A stretch of 42,385 nt of DNA from a virus: IMG/VR virus record IMGVR_UViG_3300010401_000809, positions 1-42,385 of that record; one strand, given 5' to 3'. Below are positions 33,275 to 41,009 of this stretch, one piece after another; positions within the stretch are counted from its first letter, which is position 1; each line of letters starts with the position of its first letter. Made by a program: the position numbers and the translations under genes. A model generated the notes under the pieces. The model was given only the letters and a program-made list of their open reading frames with translations, did no database searches and was not told the DNA's origin.

Positions 33275-33650
33275 CGTCGGAATCCTCCGTTTGCGGTTTC
33301 GTTTTGGTTTGGGCGTGCTCGGCCTGGCGCTGTTGTTCCAGGTCGCGGGCGGCCGCCTCGCTCATCATTTTCAGCAGCGCCGTGTTGTCGGCGGCGATCA
33401 CTTCGTGCATGACGAAGAGACCGACATTGCGCTGCCCTTCGTTGAAATGGATGCCAGTCCCTTCGGCCCAGATGGACTGGTAAATCTTGCAGCGCTCTAT
33501 CAGGCGCCAAAGGAAACGGCGGCCCTCTGGAAGGCTGAGCAGTTTTCGGAGATCCGTCATCTCCTGCAGGCGCGCCAGCTTTTGTTGGCGCGTCGCACGC
33601 TTGACCTGGCCGGCGTCGGCCCCATTGTCGACAGCGGTGTACGGGATCAT
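33255..33650 (-). CDS. Bbp19-like small protein
   Basis: 131 residues. LLSLPEGRRFLWRLIERCKI followed by GTGIHFNEGQRNVGLFVMHE VIAADN matches the Bbp19-like domain (EGRRxLWRLLExC ... FxEGxRxVGLxL) known from phages such as BPP-1. The family lies between portal and scaffold genes; function unknown. The C-terminus is Gln/Glu/Thr-rich. Its start shares ATGA with the portal stop and its end overlaps the next gene by 20 bases. Confidence 0.85.
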   Translation of the reverse strand: MIPYTAVDNGADAGQVKRATRQQKLARLQEMTDLRKLLSLPEGRRFLWRLIERCKIYQSIWAEGTGIHFNEGQRNVGLFVMHEVIAADNTALLKMMSEAAARDLEQQRQAEHAQTKTKPQTEDSDDGTETT

Positions 33651-35305
33651 GCCGGTACCGCCTGCCGAGCGAGACTGTAGTCGCGCGCAGCTCCTGCCAT
33701 CTTCGCCGCCACGTCCGCCTGCTGGGCCTGAGCCTGTTGCTGCCGGGCCTGGTCGAAGAGCGCGCGAGCATCGTCATCACTACGGAGCAGCTCCGGAGGC
33801 ACGCCGTAGGCATCCGCAAAACGTTCCACGATCTTGAAGGCGTCGAGCTTGAAGGCGACCTCCAAGAAGTTCTGAGAGAGCGGCAACACGTCGGCGACAA
33901 AGTTCCGGAAACTGGAAACGCCCGCCATTTTCTGCGCAAGCGCCATCACCGACTGGTAAGTGACTTTGAGCTTTACGCCGTCCAGTTCGGGCGGCGCCGG
34001 CGGGATTTTACCCGCGCGATCGGCCATGCCGTAAACGCGATCGATCAGCGGTTCGTGCAGCTCGTCCTTGTTGCGCTCGACGACAGGGCCGAGGGCGAGG
34101 AACTTCTCTTCTTTCCGTTCCAGGATCTCCGTCGCCGTCTTCTGCGGATTGGCGCCCATCGCGTCGGCTTGCGCCAACATCAGAAACAGGGGCTCGTAGA
34201 ACGCCTTCTGGATCATGTAGCGGATGTCGGCAATGTCCTCGCGGATCTCGCCGACAGGAATATTCACTTCCCGTACCGGCCGGATGCCTTGCTGCTGCTG
34301 GAGCTGGTCGACGAAGTTCACCCCTCCCGGGAGGAGGTTCACGCCGACACCGCGCAATTGAGTGGGAACCTGCACGCTCGGGTTGATCATCAACTCGACG
34401 CCCTGAGCCTTGCGGCGTGTCATGATCTGCAGGCCTTTGATATCACCCAAGGCCGTGACGCCTGGAGAATCTGTCCCGTAGATGTCTTCGGCCGCGGCTT
34501 CCCAGCGCGGCGCCATGACGGGGAATTCGTTGTAGCCGGACTCGCGCAGGAACCGGCCGGTCTCCGCTCCCTTCTCAAACCAACAAGAGGACCACCGCTT
34601 GTATTTCGCGAGCAGCTTCGAGGGATCCGCCTCTGGATTCGGCGCAACGAACCAACAGATCTCGGTTGTCTGCTCGTACTCCCCCCGATCGAAGAGTTTC
34701 TGCGCTGTTGGCGACAGGGCGTCGTAGCCGAACTCGTCGGCCATTTGCCGGACCGACAGGGTGTACTCGCGAAGGAAGGTGTCGACCTGCTGTCTGCCTG
34801 AAAGGCCGAGGGCATACGTGCCGATTGGATAGGGATAGCAGCGGAACAACTCCCGCTCGTCATCCATCACGCCCATGCAGGCCGTGCCAAACAATCCCTC
34901 GTCCCCGTAGATCGTCGGAAGCGACGTGTACAGGTTTGAGAGCACCATGAAACTCGCAAGGATTTCGGTGACGTCCGAAAGCCACTGCTTCACCGGCCGG
35001 AACTTCGCGAGCTCCGGATCCGGAGTCGAAAGACTGAACCATGGACGCGATGGCGATGTGAGTCCGGAGTGCATGCCGGCGGCGAGTGTGCGGTGCGCAA
35101 ACGTCGCCGTTGAATCAAGAATCTTCAGGTTGCGCCGATCGCCGCGGTTCCTGTCCGTCACGTAGCGGCGCAGCCGGCCAGGCTTGACGAAGTCGGCGCA
35201 GTCCCGCCATTGCGGTTCAAAGCTCGCCTTCTCCATCCACAGCGCGGAGCGGGTCGATTCGTATTGTTCCCGCTTCGTGCGGTTGTCTTTCGTGTCGAGT
35301 GCCAT
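33647..35305 (-). CDS. Portal (head-tail connector) protein, T7/BPP-1 type
   Basis: 552 residues. Recognisable blocks: RSALWMEKASFEPQWRDCAD F, RRNLKILDSTATFAHRTLAA GMHSGLTSPSRPWFSL, GDEGLFGTACMGV, a long wing and stem, VNLLPGGVNFVDQL, IQKAFYEPLFLMLAQADAMG and a Gln/Ala-rich C-terminal crown (LFDQARQQQAQAQQADVAAK). The dodecameric ring forms the DNA gate at one capsid vertex and binds terminase and the gp11-like adaptor. Confidence 0.92.
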   Translation of the reverse strand: MALDTKDNRTKREQYESTRSALWMEKASFEPQWRDCADFVKPGRLRRYVTDRNRGDRRNLKILDSTATFAHRTLAAGMHSGLTSPSRPWFSLSTPDPELAKFRPVKQWLSDVTEILASFMVLSNLYTSLPTIYGDEGLFGTACMGVMDDERELFRCYPYPIGTYALGLSGRQQVDTFLREYTLSVRQMADEFGYDALSPTAQKLFDRGEYEQTTEICWFVAPNPEADPSKLLAKYKRWSSCWFEKGAETGRFLRESGYNEFPVMAPRWEAAAEDIYGTDSPGVTALGDIKGLQIMTRRKAQGVELMINPSVQVPTQLRGVGVNLLPGGVNFVDQLQQQQGIRPVREVNIPVGEIREDIADIRYMIQKAFYEPLFLMLAQADAMGANPQKTATEILERKEEKFLALGPVVERNKDELHEPLIDRVYGMADRAGKIPPAPPELDGVKLKVTYQSVMALAQKMAGVSSFRNFVADVLPLSQNFLEVAFKLDAFKIVERFADAYGVPPELLRSDDDARALFDQARQQQAQAQQADVAAKMAGAARDYSLARQAVPA

Positions 35306-35345
35306 CCGTGGCTTTCTTTAAAGAAACCCGATTAAAACCCTGTTC

Positions 35346-35534
35346 TTATTGCTGGGGCCCGCCCGTGACGTCGTGATCCTTCGACAGTGCGCCGAGCACT
35401 GCGATCGCGGCCGCGGGAATAAGGTTTCCCGCTGTGATCGGATCCTGCGTCTTATCGCCTGCCAGGCGAGGGCCCACCATGATGCACATCGCACCCAGGA
35501 TCCCCGCGAGTGTTGTCTTCCATGACTTCTTCAT
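35346..35534 (-). CDS. Small membrane protein, holin candidate
   Basis: 62 residues: MKKSWKTTLAGILGAMCIMV forms a first hydrophobic segment, and LIPAAAIAVLGALSKDHDVT a second, with polar loop and tail. The pattern WKTTLAGI ... GALSKDxDVTGG is common in small phage proteins beside lysis genes. It overlaps the peptidoglycan enzyme gene by 4 bases, so a holin or holin-like role is likely but unproven. Confidence 0.65.
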   Translation of the reverse strand: MKKSWKTTLAGILGAMCIMVGPRLAGDKTQDPITAGNLIPAAAIAVLGALSKDHDVTGGPQQ

Positions 35535-35902
35535 TTACCTTCTCCTTCGATTACCTGCAGCTCCCGATCGCCGCTGGCTGCAATCTTCTCCCGCGTCAGC
35601 CGCGTCAACACGATGCAACCGTGCGACGCATCGCCCGACCCGTCATCTCCATGGATGCGAAACAACGTCCGGCCAAACATTTCATTCGCCGCGTCCGGCG
35701 TCAGCCGGAGCGTCACCGGTCCGCACTCGTGCGAGTGGTACGGATCGCCGATTCGATAGACCCCTCGAGGTAGAGGCCCCACGTCGGCCACTGCCTGGAG
35801 CTCCGGGGCGTTCTTTCCTCTGCCGTTCCCCGCGTAGCCCGTGTCGATCAGCACGCCGTTGTGGCGCAACGCTCCGGTCTTTTGTTCGTAAGTCCACGTC
35901 AC
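35531..35902 (-). CDS. Tlde1/DUF2778-type peptidoglycan enzyme, lysis candidate
   Basis: 123 residues from GTG 35902. The tlde1 domain fills the protein: GPLPRGVYRIGDPYHSHECG, PVTLRLTPDAANEMFGRTLF, then RIHGDDGSGDASHGCIVLTR with the catalytic His and Cys of the L,D-transpeptidase-like fold. Known tlde1 proteins are secreted toxins that cut or exchange L,D-linked peptides in peptidoglycan. No signal peptide is present. Placed between two small membrane proteins in a late operon, and with no other lysin in the window, it probably serves as the endolysin. Confidence 0.8.
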   Translation of the reverse strand: MTWTYEQKTGALRHNGVLIDTGYAGNGRGKNAPELQAVADVGPLPRGVYRIGDPYHSHECGPVTLRLTPDAANEMFGRTLFRIHGDDGSGDASHGCIVLTRLTREKIAASGDRELQVIEGEGK

Positions 35903-36069
35903 ACGTGCCCCTCGATCCGGTCCATCCGCTTATGTGCTTCCACAAACCGCTCGTTGTCGCGCACTTCGTGGTCTTTCATCCACTGCAACACCGCGCCGGT
36001 CCTGATCAACACCGTGGCCAGCGTGACCACGCCGACACAGATACTGACGATTGTGAGTAAGTGGTCCAC
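35899..36069 (-). CDS. Small membrane-anchored helical protein
   Basis: 56 residues from GTG 36069. One hydrophobic N-terminal segment (LLTIVSICVGVVTLATVLI) is followed by a charged helix (MKDHEVRDNERFVEAHKRMD RIEGHV). The layout (membrane anchor plus coiled region) suits a pinholin regulator or an i-spanin-like protein. The stop shares GTGA with the lysin start. Too short for certain assignment. Confidence 0.65.
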   Translation of the reverse strand: MDHLLTIVSICVGVVTLATVLIRTGAVLQWMKDHEVRDNERFVEAHKRMDRIEGHV

Positions 36070-36072
36070 GTC

Positions 36073-36564
36073 TCAATACCCCAACAGTGTCTTTGCCGGC
36101 CGCAGATTGCTCTTCATCGCCGCGCCGCCGAGAATCGTCGACGGCGGCAGGGCCTGCCTCTTCTGTGGCGCCGCGGCGCCTAAGATCGTCTGCCGGTCCG
36201 GCGCTTCCGGACTAGGTCCTGCGGGCGCATCGGGCGGCTTCGGCAATCCCGCCAGGTCTTTCGTGAACGTGTCGCGCCAGCTCTGAATAATCGGATCCAG
36301 CGTTTGCTGCGCCTTGTCGACCACGGTCTTGTGCGTACCGCTCAAACCCGCAAACGACGTCGCGTCTTTCTGGAGCCCGGCAATCTCTTCTTCGAGGCGT
36401 GACTGCGCTTTGGTCACCTCGTCGTAGGTCAGCGTTCCCGCACTCCGCTTCTCACCCAGCGGATCCACGATCGCGGCGACGCGCTTATGGAACGGATCCT
36501 GGTAGTTCTGCACCCAGAGGCTCTCCGTTTTTCTACCCTGACCGATACCCACCGTCGCGCTCAT
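36073..36564 (-). CDS. Virion-region protein with TILG repeats
   Basis: 163 residues from ATG 36564 (ATGA overlap). A helical, charged middle (TLTYDEVTKAQSRLEEEIAG, TVVDKAQQTLDPIIQSWRDT) is followed by a disordered tail with three copies of a short motif: [18 protein letters not shown] and AKTLLGY, spaced 17-18 residues. Repeated short motifs at a C-terminus may dock to capsid or portal. A longer reading to 36633 is possible but less likely. Role unknown. Confidence 0.65.
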   Translation of the reverse strand: MSATVGIGQGRKTESLWVQNYQDPFHKRVAAIVDPLGEKRSAGTLTYDEVTKAQSRLEEEIAGLQKDATSFAGLSGTHKTVVDKAQQTLDPIIQSWRDTFTKDLAGLPKPPDAPAGPSPEAPDRQTILGAAAPQKRQALPPSTILGGAAMKSNLRPAKTLLGY

Positions 36565-36806
36565 ACCAGATCGCAGGGCCTGGAGCCCTGCGTCATCATC
36601 CGGCAGACTTCCGAGCGGTCGCAGTCGTCGCAATCTTCAGGCTCACCACTTCGGGCGTCTTCGTACTTCACCTTCGCGGCATCGCGCGCTTCTTCGAGGG
36701 GCCGCCGGATGCGTGGCTCCTCGAGGAGAAAGTCGCGATGCCGCGAGTAGAGTGCGTTTATTTCATCGCGCACCTCCCGAAACTCTTGACGCGCCGTGGC
36801 TGTCAC
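36561..36806 (-). CDS. Small protein with Cys cluster
   Basis: 81 residues from GTG 36806 (GTGA overlap). The first two thirds are charged helix (FREVRDEINALYSRHRDFLL; LEEARDAAKVKYEDARSG) and the end has ECDD-type cysteines, CDDCDRSEVCRMM, plus a last Cys in RPCDLV, so a C4 metal site is possible. Function unknown. Confidence 0.6.
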   Translation of the reverse strand: MTATARQEFREVRDEINALYSRHRDFLLEEPRIRRPLEEARDAAKVKYEDARSGEPEDCDDCDRSEVCRMMTQGSRPCDLV

Positions 36807-37069
36807 GCGGTTGCCGCCTGTGCCTGTGCACGCAATTCACGCCGCGCAGCCTTTCGCTCCTTAACCGGCCGGCGGTCTTTGTCGAGGCGCACGAAGGCGC
36901 CCGACGGATGCATGGCGTAGACGCCACCACTGCGCATGCGAAACGGCTTCGCTTCCCCTACTTGCTGTCTGATCCACTCCTGAGTCCAACGATAAACGGT
37001 TCGGAATCGTGATCGACGGCCGGCGTTATCCGACGAGGCGTTTTGCGAAGATGGTTTCAATCGGTTCAT
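36803..37069 (-). CDS. Small basic protein
   Basis: 88 residues from ATG 37069, which has a perfect AAGGAGG and therefore is preferred although it overlaps the upstream gene by 44 bases. Strongly basic; VYRWTQEWIRQQVGEAKPFR MRSGGVYAMHPSGAFVRLDK suggests a helix plus beta hairpin and then an Arg/Ala-rich helix. A DNA or RNA contact is plausible; no family recognised. Confidence 0.6.
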   Translation of the reverse strand: MNRLKPSSQNASSDNAGRRSRFRTVYRWTQEWIRQQVGEAKPFRMRSGGVYAMHPSGAFVRLDKDRRPVKERKAARRELRAQAQAATA

Positions 37070-37607
37070 AGCCCTCCTTGGCCAAGACTTTCCCCAGCAT
37101 GGGGTGTGCGATTTTCGTGTGGTGGTAGACGACCTCCGCGCCGTCCTTTTTCAGTTCTGCTTCACTGAACCGGATGAGCCCGATGCCGGCGCGGCCGCCG
37201 CGATGCTCGGGCGCGACAAACAGCACGTCTTCGACGGCCTGCAGGCTCGTCATGTAGTGCGGATTCGACGACACGAAAAACGTGGCGTATCCGATCAGTG
37301 TGCAGCCGCTGGGGAACTCGTCGGGCTCTGCGCCCCTCTCCATGCCGCACGTAACACAGAAACACACTCTTTCCTCGGAGTCCGCCTCGACGGGCGATCC
37401 GCCAGCGCGCTGTGTTCTCCAGTTGTGCTCCTGGCGCGCCGTGTAGATCCGCAGAATATCGAGCATCTGCATCTCCTGGTACCGACTCTCGTCGACAGCC
37501 AGGGGAATGTCCGGATACGCGGAGATCTCCGCTTTGTGGCGCTCGAGTAACGGCAGTGCTTCGCTGTAGAAACCTTCGAAGGATTCGCGCTGGAAGAGGA
37601 TCTTCAC
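37026..37607 (-). CDS. GNAT-family acetyltransferase
   Basis: 193 residues from GTG 37607 behind GGAGGG. The acetyl-CoA motif is VEDVLFVAPEHRGGRAGIGL (Q/RxxGxG/A-like loop RGGRAG), followed by the AELKKDGAEVVYHHTKIAHP helix-strand and the C-terminal GKVLAKEGYEPIETIFAKRL. Unusually, a CxxC segment (CFCVTCGMERGAEPDEFPSG) lies before the GCTLIGYATFF strand. Substrate unknown; similar GNATs lie near terminase genes in many podoviruses. Confidence 0.85.
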   Translation of the reverse strand: MKILFQRESFEGFYSEALPLLERHKAEISAYPDIPLAVDESRYQEMQMLDILRIYTARQEHNWRTQRAGGSPVEADSEERVCFCVTCGMERGAEPDEFPSGCTLIGYATFFVSSNPHYMTSLQAVEDVLFVAPEHRGGRAGIGLIRFSEAELKKDGAEVVYHHTKIAHPMLGKVLAKEGYEPIETIFAKRLVG

Positions 37608-37849
37608 TGTCTGCCCTCCGTCTCGCGAATGAGCCGGGCTGATCGAAAATTCGGGATGTGCGTTACAGGCTCGAGCGGATCGACCTGCGCTTCGTCGAAC
37701 CACAGGCTGTCCTTTGGCGCACCACTGTCGCCGATTCCTTCGGGCTGGATCCACACGCGCGGACTCGCATACAGGTATTCAGTTCGCGCAATGACGATGC
37801 CGGCGAAACCGCTGATCTTGTCTTTGACCTTCTGCCCCACCACGATCAT
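37604..37849 (-). CDS. Small SH3-like protein
   Basis: 81 residues from ATG 37849 with AAGGAG upstream. VGQKVKDKISGFAGIVIART EYLY and PRVWIQPEGIGDSG, then SLWFDEAQVDPLEP form a short beta barrel seen in many phages between terminase and virion genes; role unknown. The stop shares GTGA with the acetyltransferase start. The reading to 37873 lies partly in the terminase gene and is not needed. Confidence 0.7.
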   Translation of the reverse strand: MIVVGQKVKDKISGFAGIVIARTEYLYASPRVWIQPEGIGDSGAPKDSLWFDEAQVDPLEPVTHIPNFRSARLIRETEGRQ

Positions 37850-37862
37850 GCCGCGCGCTCCT

Positions 37863-39389
37863 TCACATCCCACCGCGGTGCGCTTCCGTGTAGGGATCCC
37901 ACTCCGCTTGCGCCTGTTGGTTCGCGTCGCGGTACGGATCGAATTCTGTTTTCGCCTGGGAAGAGTTGCGGCCCCGGATCTGGTCTTCCAGTTGCCCAGG
38001 CATATCCGGAAGCATGTAGGTCTGCGCCAATGCGTCGGACTCGTTTGGCGACTCGCCGATCCGCGCCTTCACCTGGTCTTTGTCCTCGATGATCAACTTG
38101 CCCTGCTTGTAGCTGTAAGTCACTTCGGTGAGTTGCCGCACCAGTCCCGGACAGTTCAAGGGCAGTTGAGCGCCGCCCTTGATGCCCTGAGCCATGTTCC
38201 ACCAGCCATAAGCGCGCATGTTGTAGTAGCGCGGATCCGGAACGGGCGCGTGATACTGAACGCTCATGATCGTCCCGACGTCTTCCTGAATGATCAAAAT
38301 ATCCCGCGCGCCTGCGGCCCATCCGCCAGTTCCGTCGAGCACTGTCAGCTCCTGGCGCCAGCGCTGGCGTGCGAGCATCACACGATTGGCGATGTTGACG
38401 GAGACCGGAGATCCGCGCTTGTGGCGCATCACGATAAACGGCGTTCCTGGGATCCCGATGCGCAGGCCCTGCCGCGGGAAAAAAATCGTCGGATCGGAGC
38501 CGTACCGCGACACATCCACTCCAAGCCGCTTCTGAGCCCAGTTGTAGGCCGAGGCCTCGAGATCCCGCTCTTGCGCCTCCTGTACGTCCTTGAGGTCCAT
38601 CAGCGCCTGAATCGATCCGGGAGGAAACTCTCCAAGAATCGTGGCCATCACCCAGGGATCGTCTCGTCCGTACAGCTTGATCTGCCGCTTCGCGTTTTCC
38701 AGGTCGATCCTGGGACATCGCTTCTTGCTGTCCGGATCCCCGGTCATTCGCGTCATCAACCAACCTGGCGTTGTGGCCATGTGGTAGAGCGCTCCACTGT
38801 GGCTTGTAGGGTTCCCGCCACCGACGAGCTTCGCGAAATCGTGTTCTGAGGAAAAAATCTGCTCTGCCGACTTCAGTACCGGTACCGGAATTTCCCCGCA
38901 CTCGTCGAGCGTCACCATCATGTAACGAGCGTGCAGCCCGGAGAGTGTCCGGCCCTGCTGATTCGGGTCTGCTCGCTTCGGCCAGTTGCGCGCCTCGAGA
39001 AACCATGTTTCCGGATGGTCGACCGAAGAGAACCGCGTTGCGGTCCATCGAAAGGCACGCTTTAGATATTCCGAGCGTTGCTGCCAGACAGATAGCTCCG
39101 GCCAGAAGTTGCCGCGCAAGTTGTCCTCGGTGACGGAAATACAGAAGCCCTTCGGATGTAGCCCTTTTCGCCCATGACAAGAGACGAACCAAAGATTGGC
39201 GACAACCTCCACGGCGGTCTTTCCCGCTCCCGTGCAGGCCTGTAGACCTTGTCTCTTCTCGTTGGGATCCTGAGACGGCAGCTTGCGAAGAAAATCCTCC
39301 TGCGACAGGTCTGGAGTGAACTTGCATTCCTCGAACGCAAAGGCGACGGGGTTGTCCCGCCAGTATTTGATGCGTTCGGGTGCTTTCAT
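37863..39389 (-). CDS. terL: Terminase large subunit
   Basis: 508 residues. The packaging ATPase has Walker A ACTGAGKT (51-58) and Walker B MMVTLDECGE (D162, E163). The C-terminal RNase H-like nuclease has LGVDVSRYGSDPT (D292), VLDGTGGWAAG and SPNESDALAQTY as the acidic metal ligands. It cuts concatemeric DNA and drives it through the portal. It overlaps the small-subunit gene by 4 bases (ATGA). Confidence 0.95.
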   Translation of the reverse strand: MKAPERIKYWRDNPVAFAFEECKFTPDLSQEDFLRKLPSQDPNEKRQGLQACTGAGKTAVEVVANLWFVSCHGRKGLHPKGFCISVTEDNLRGNFWPELSVWQQRSEYLKRAFRWTATRFSSVDHPETWFLEARNWPKRADPNQQGRTLSGLHARYMMVTLDECGEIPVPVLKSAEQIFSSEHDFAKLVGGGNPTSHSGALYHMATTPGWLMTRMTGDPDSKKRCPRIDLENAKRQIKLYGRDDPWVMATILGEFPPGSIQALMDLKDVQEAQERDLEASAYNWAQKRLGVDVSRYGSDPTIFFPRQGLRIGIPGTPFIVMRHKRGSPVSVNIANRVMLARQRWRQELTVLDGTGGWAAGARDILIIQEDVGTIMSVQYHAPVPDPRYYNMRAYGWWNMAQGIKGGAQLPLNCPGLVRQLTEVTYSYKQGKLIIEDKDQVKARIGESPNESDALAQTYMLPDMPGQLEDQIRGRNSSQAKTEFDPYRDANQQAQAEWDPYTEAHRGGM

Positions 39390-39934
39390 TCTTCATTGCT
39401 CGCCTCAAGAATCTCCTCAAGCGTTTTCACCATTCGCAGCTCATGCTTCTCGATCAAGTGGCCTCTCAGCTTCAGTGACAGCTCCGTCATTTCGCGGCGC
39501 TCGGCGAAGTCGACAAGGTGAACGCGGTCGACAATCACGCCCTGGTGCGATGCGGTTTTCGTCTGCATCGCGTGAAGGCCCTGGTAAACCCGGCGCGCTA
39601 AGAGTTTGTCGGTGACGCCGGCCAGCTCCAGGATCTGAGTGAAGAGCGCCTGAACTGCAGGCCGCTCCTCGATCTTCGCCTTCGCGTTCTCAGCGGTGCT
39701 TGGCGCGTATCCTGCCTCGAGCGCCGCCTCTTTTTTTGTCGCGCCGGCCACTCGGCTTCTGACGTACTTTCGCTGCTGCGGCGTGACATCGCGCGGCGAT
39801 CGCGCGGACTGTCGACCTGGCGATGCCGCTTTCTCTGGCGATCGCTTTGATCGTTGTTTTGCCGCTCCGGACTTGCCGGGCAATTTCTTCTGCATCGACT
39901 CTCTTACGAGGGCGACCGAGCCGCTTCCCTTCAC
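39386..39934 (-). CDS. terS: Terminase small subunit
   Basis: 182 residues if started at ATG 39934. The DNA-binding part is TPQQRKYVRSRVAGATKKEA ALEAGYAPSTAENAKAKIEE (HTH of the terminase_2 type), followed by an oligomerisation helix region. The first ~60 residues are basic low-complexity sequence read over the 3' end of the serine recombinase gene in another frame (245-base overlap). The true start may be inside (ATG 39895, or GTG near 39757). It would choose the pac or cos site. Confidence 0.8.
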   Translation of the reverse strand: MKGSGSVALVRESMQKKLPGKSGAAKQRSKRSPEKAASPGRQSARSPRDVTPQQRKYVRSRVAGATKKEAALEAGYAPSTAENAKAKIEERPAVQALFTQILELAGVTDKLLARRVYQGLHAMQTKTASHQGVIVDRVHLVDFAERREMTELSLKLRGHLIEKHELRMVKTLEEILEASNEE

Positions 39935-40364
39935 GCCGGGCCCGGTCCACTCCCATCTGCACGCGTTCCCGGATCAGCGCGCGTTCCAACTCCGCGACAG
40001 CGCCCAGGACCGTGAAGACCATCTTTCCCATCGGTGTCGAGGTGTCGATCGACTCCGAGAGCGATACGAAATCGACGCCCCATGACTTAAAGTCATCGAG
40101 CGCCGCGATCAGATGCTTGACCGATCGGGCGAAGCGATCGAACCTCACCACCAGGACCGCGTCGAACTTCTTGGCCTTCGCGTCAGCCATCAATCGATCG
40201 AGTTCCGGACGCCGCTCCTTCGCGCCACTCCAGCCGCGATCGGCATACTCGCCAGAGACTTTCCACTTCCGCGACTTCGCCCAGGGCCTCAGCGCCTGGA
40301 GCTGGGTCTCGACGTCCTGCCCGTGCTGCTTTGTCGAGACGCGGGCGTAGAGGGCGACGCGCAC
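39690..40364 (-). CDS. Serine recombinase (resolvase/invertase family)
   Basis: 224 residues. The catalytic domain has YARVSTKQ with the nucleophile S10, VVRFDRFARS (R77, R80) and VDFVSLSESIDTSTPMGKMV, then the E helix ELERALIRERVQMGVDRARR and a RxGKRLGRPRK linker. The C-terminal HTH is GKTTIKAIARESGIARSTVR. An Arg/Lys/Ala-rich tail (about residues 190-224) overlaps the terminase gene. It could invert a phage segment, resolve dimers or serve a mobile element. No inverted crossover sites were recognised in the window. Confidence 0.9.
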   Translation of the reverse strand: MRVALYARVSTKQHGQDVETQLQALRPWAKSRKWKVSGEYADRGWSGAKERRPELDRLMADAKAKKFDAVLVVRFDRFARSVKHLIAALDDFKSWGVDFVSLSESIDTSTPMGKMVFTVLGAVAELERALIRERVQMGVDRARREGKRLGRPRKRVDAEEIARQVRSGKTTIKAIARESGIARSTVRAIAARCHAAAAKVRQKPSGRRDKKRGGARGRIRAKHR

Positions 40365-40736
40365 TTAGGCCTTGTCGCGGTACTCCGCTTTCTCGTTACA
40401 GGGATTGACGGCCTCGCCGACTCCGGCGGGCGGTCCATACAACTGATACATCTGTTGGACCCAAATCGCTCCAGGACCAGAAGACACGCTGACGCGCAAG
40501 GGTTGCTGCTTGCTTCCGAACGTCAGGAGCTCCACGAAGACGTCCGCGCCGTCGGTGATCGCCTGCCGCTGTTCCGGCGTCAAAGCCCACCGCGTCATTA
40601 CAGGACCCTCGGTGGTGTTCCCACGAAGGACGCGAACAGGGGTGTATTGCTTTTGCGAGCGGGCTACTTCGGTTTCGAATTCACGGAGTCCTTCAACAAC
40701 AGGGCCGCTTGCAGCAGACAGAAAACTCAGCATCAA
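40365..40736 (-). CDS. Small conserved-looking phage protein
   Basis: 123 residues. YTPVRVLRGNTTEGPVMTRW ALTPEQRQAI then DVFVELLTFGSKQQPLRVSV resembles short phage proteins (VxTRWxLTxxER ... LxVLTFxxPLQPV) that I have seen but that have no known role. The stop is directly next to the start of the recombinase. The C-terminus (AVNPCNEKAEYRDKA) is polar. Confidence 0.65.
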   Translation of the reverse strand: MMLSFLSAASGPVVEGLREFETEVARSQKQYTPVRVLRGNTTEGPVMTRWALTPEQRQAITDGADVFVELLTFGSKQQPLRVSVSSGPGAIWVQQMYQLYGPPAGVGEAVNPCNEKAEYRDKA

Positions 40737-40742
40737 ATCTCC

Positions 40743-41009
40743 TTAAGGCGCGATCGGCGTACTCACACAAAACGACACTTTGAAATCGCCGTTGGGATTC
40801 GGAAACTCACTGCCGTAGTTGTGATGCCCGGCAGCTATAACCTGAACTTCCGTTCCCGCAGGGGCGCCGTCGATCGCTTTCACAAGACACTCGACTGCGA
40901 TATCCGCGTGCACCATGTCGCCACCACAACTACGGTTCGTTTCCAACTGCTGCCGGAGTGACGCCTTCGCCGCTTCCTTGGATCCGCCGGCTGAAAAGTA
41001 AAACGACAT
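40743..41009 (-). CDS. Small protein with HH motif
   Basis: 88 residues from ATG 41009, directly after the upstream stop (TAGATG). An N-terminal helix (SKEAAKASLRQQLETNRSCG) and an alpha/beta body (DIAVECLVKAIDGAPAGTEV QVIAAGHHNYG) are seen. The fold cannot be named. Part of the leftward operon upstream of terminase. Confidence 0.6.
   Translation of the reverse strand: MSFYFSAGGSKEAAKASLRQQLETNRSCGGDMVHADIAVECLVKAIDGAPAGTEVQVIAAGHHNYGSEFPNPNGDFKVSFCVSTPIAP

Noticed and set aside
37846-39420. 524-residue frame overlapping the large terminase gene on the same strand
   Set aside because: The other frame has all terminase motifs; this one is an Arg/Gly-rich shadow.
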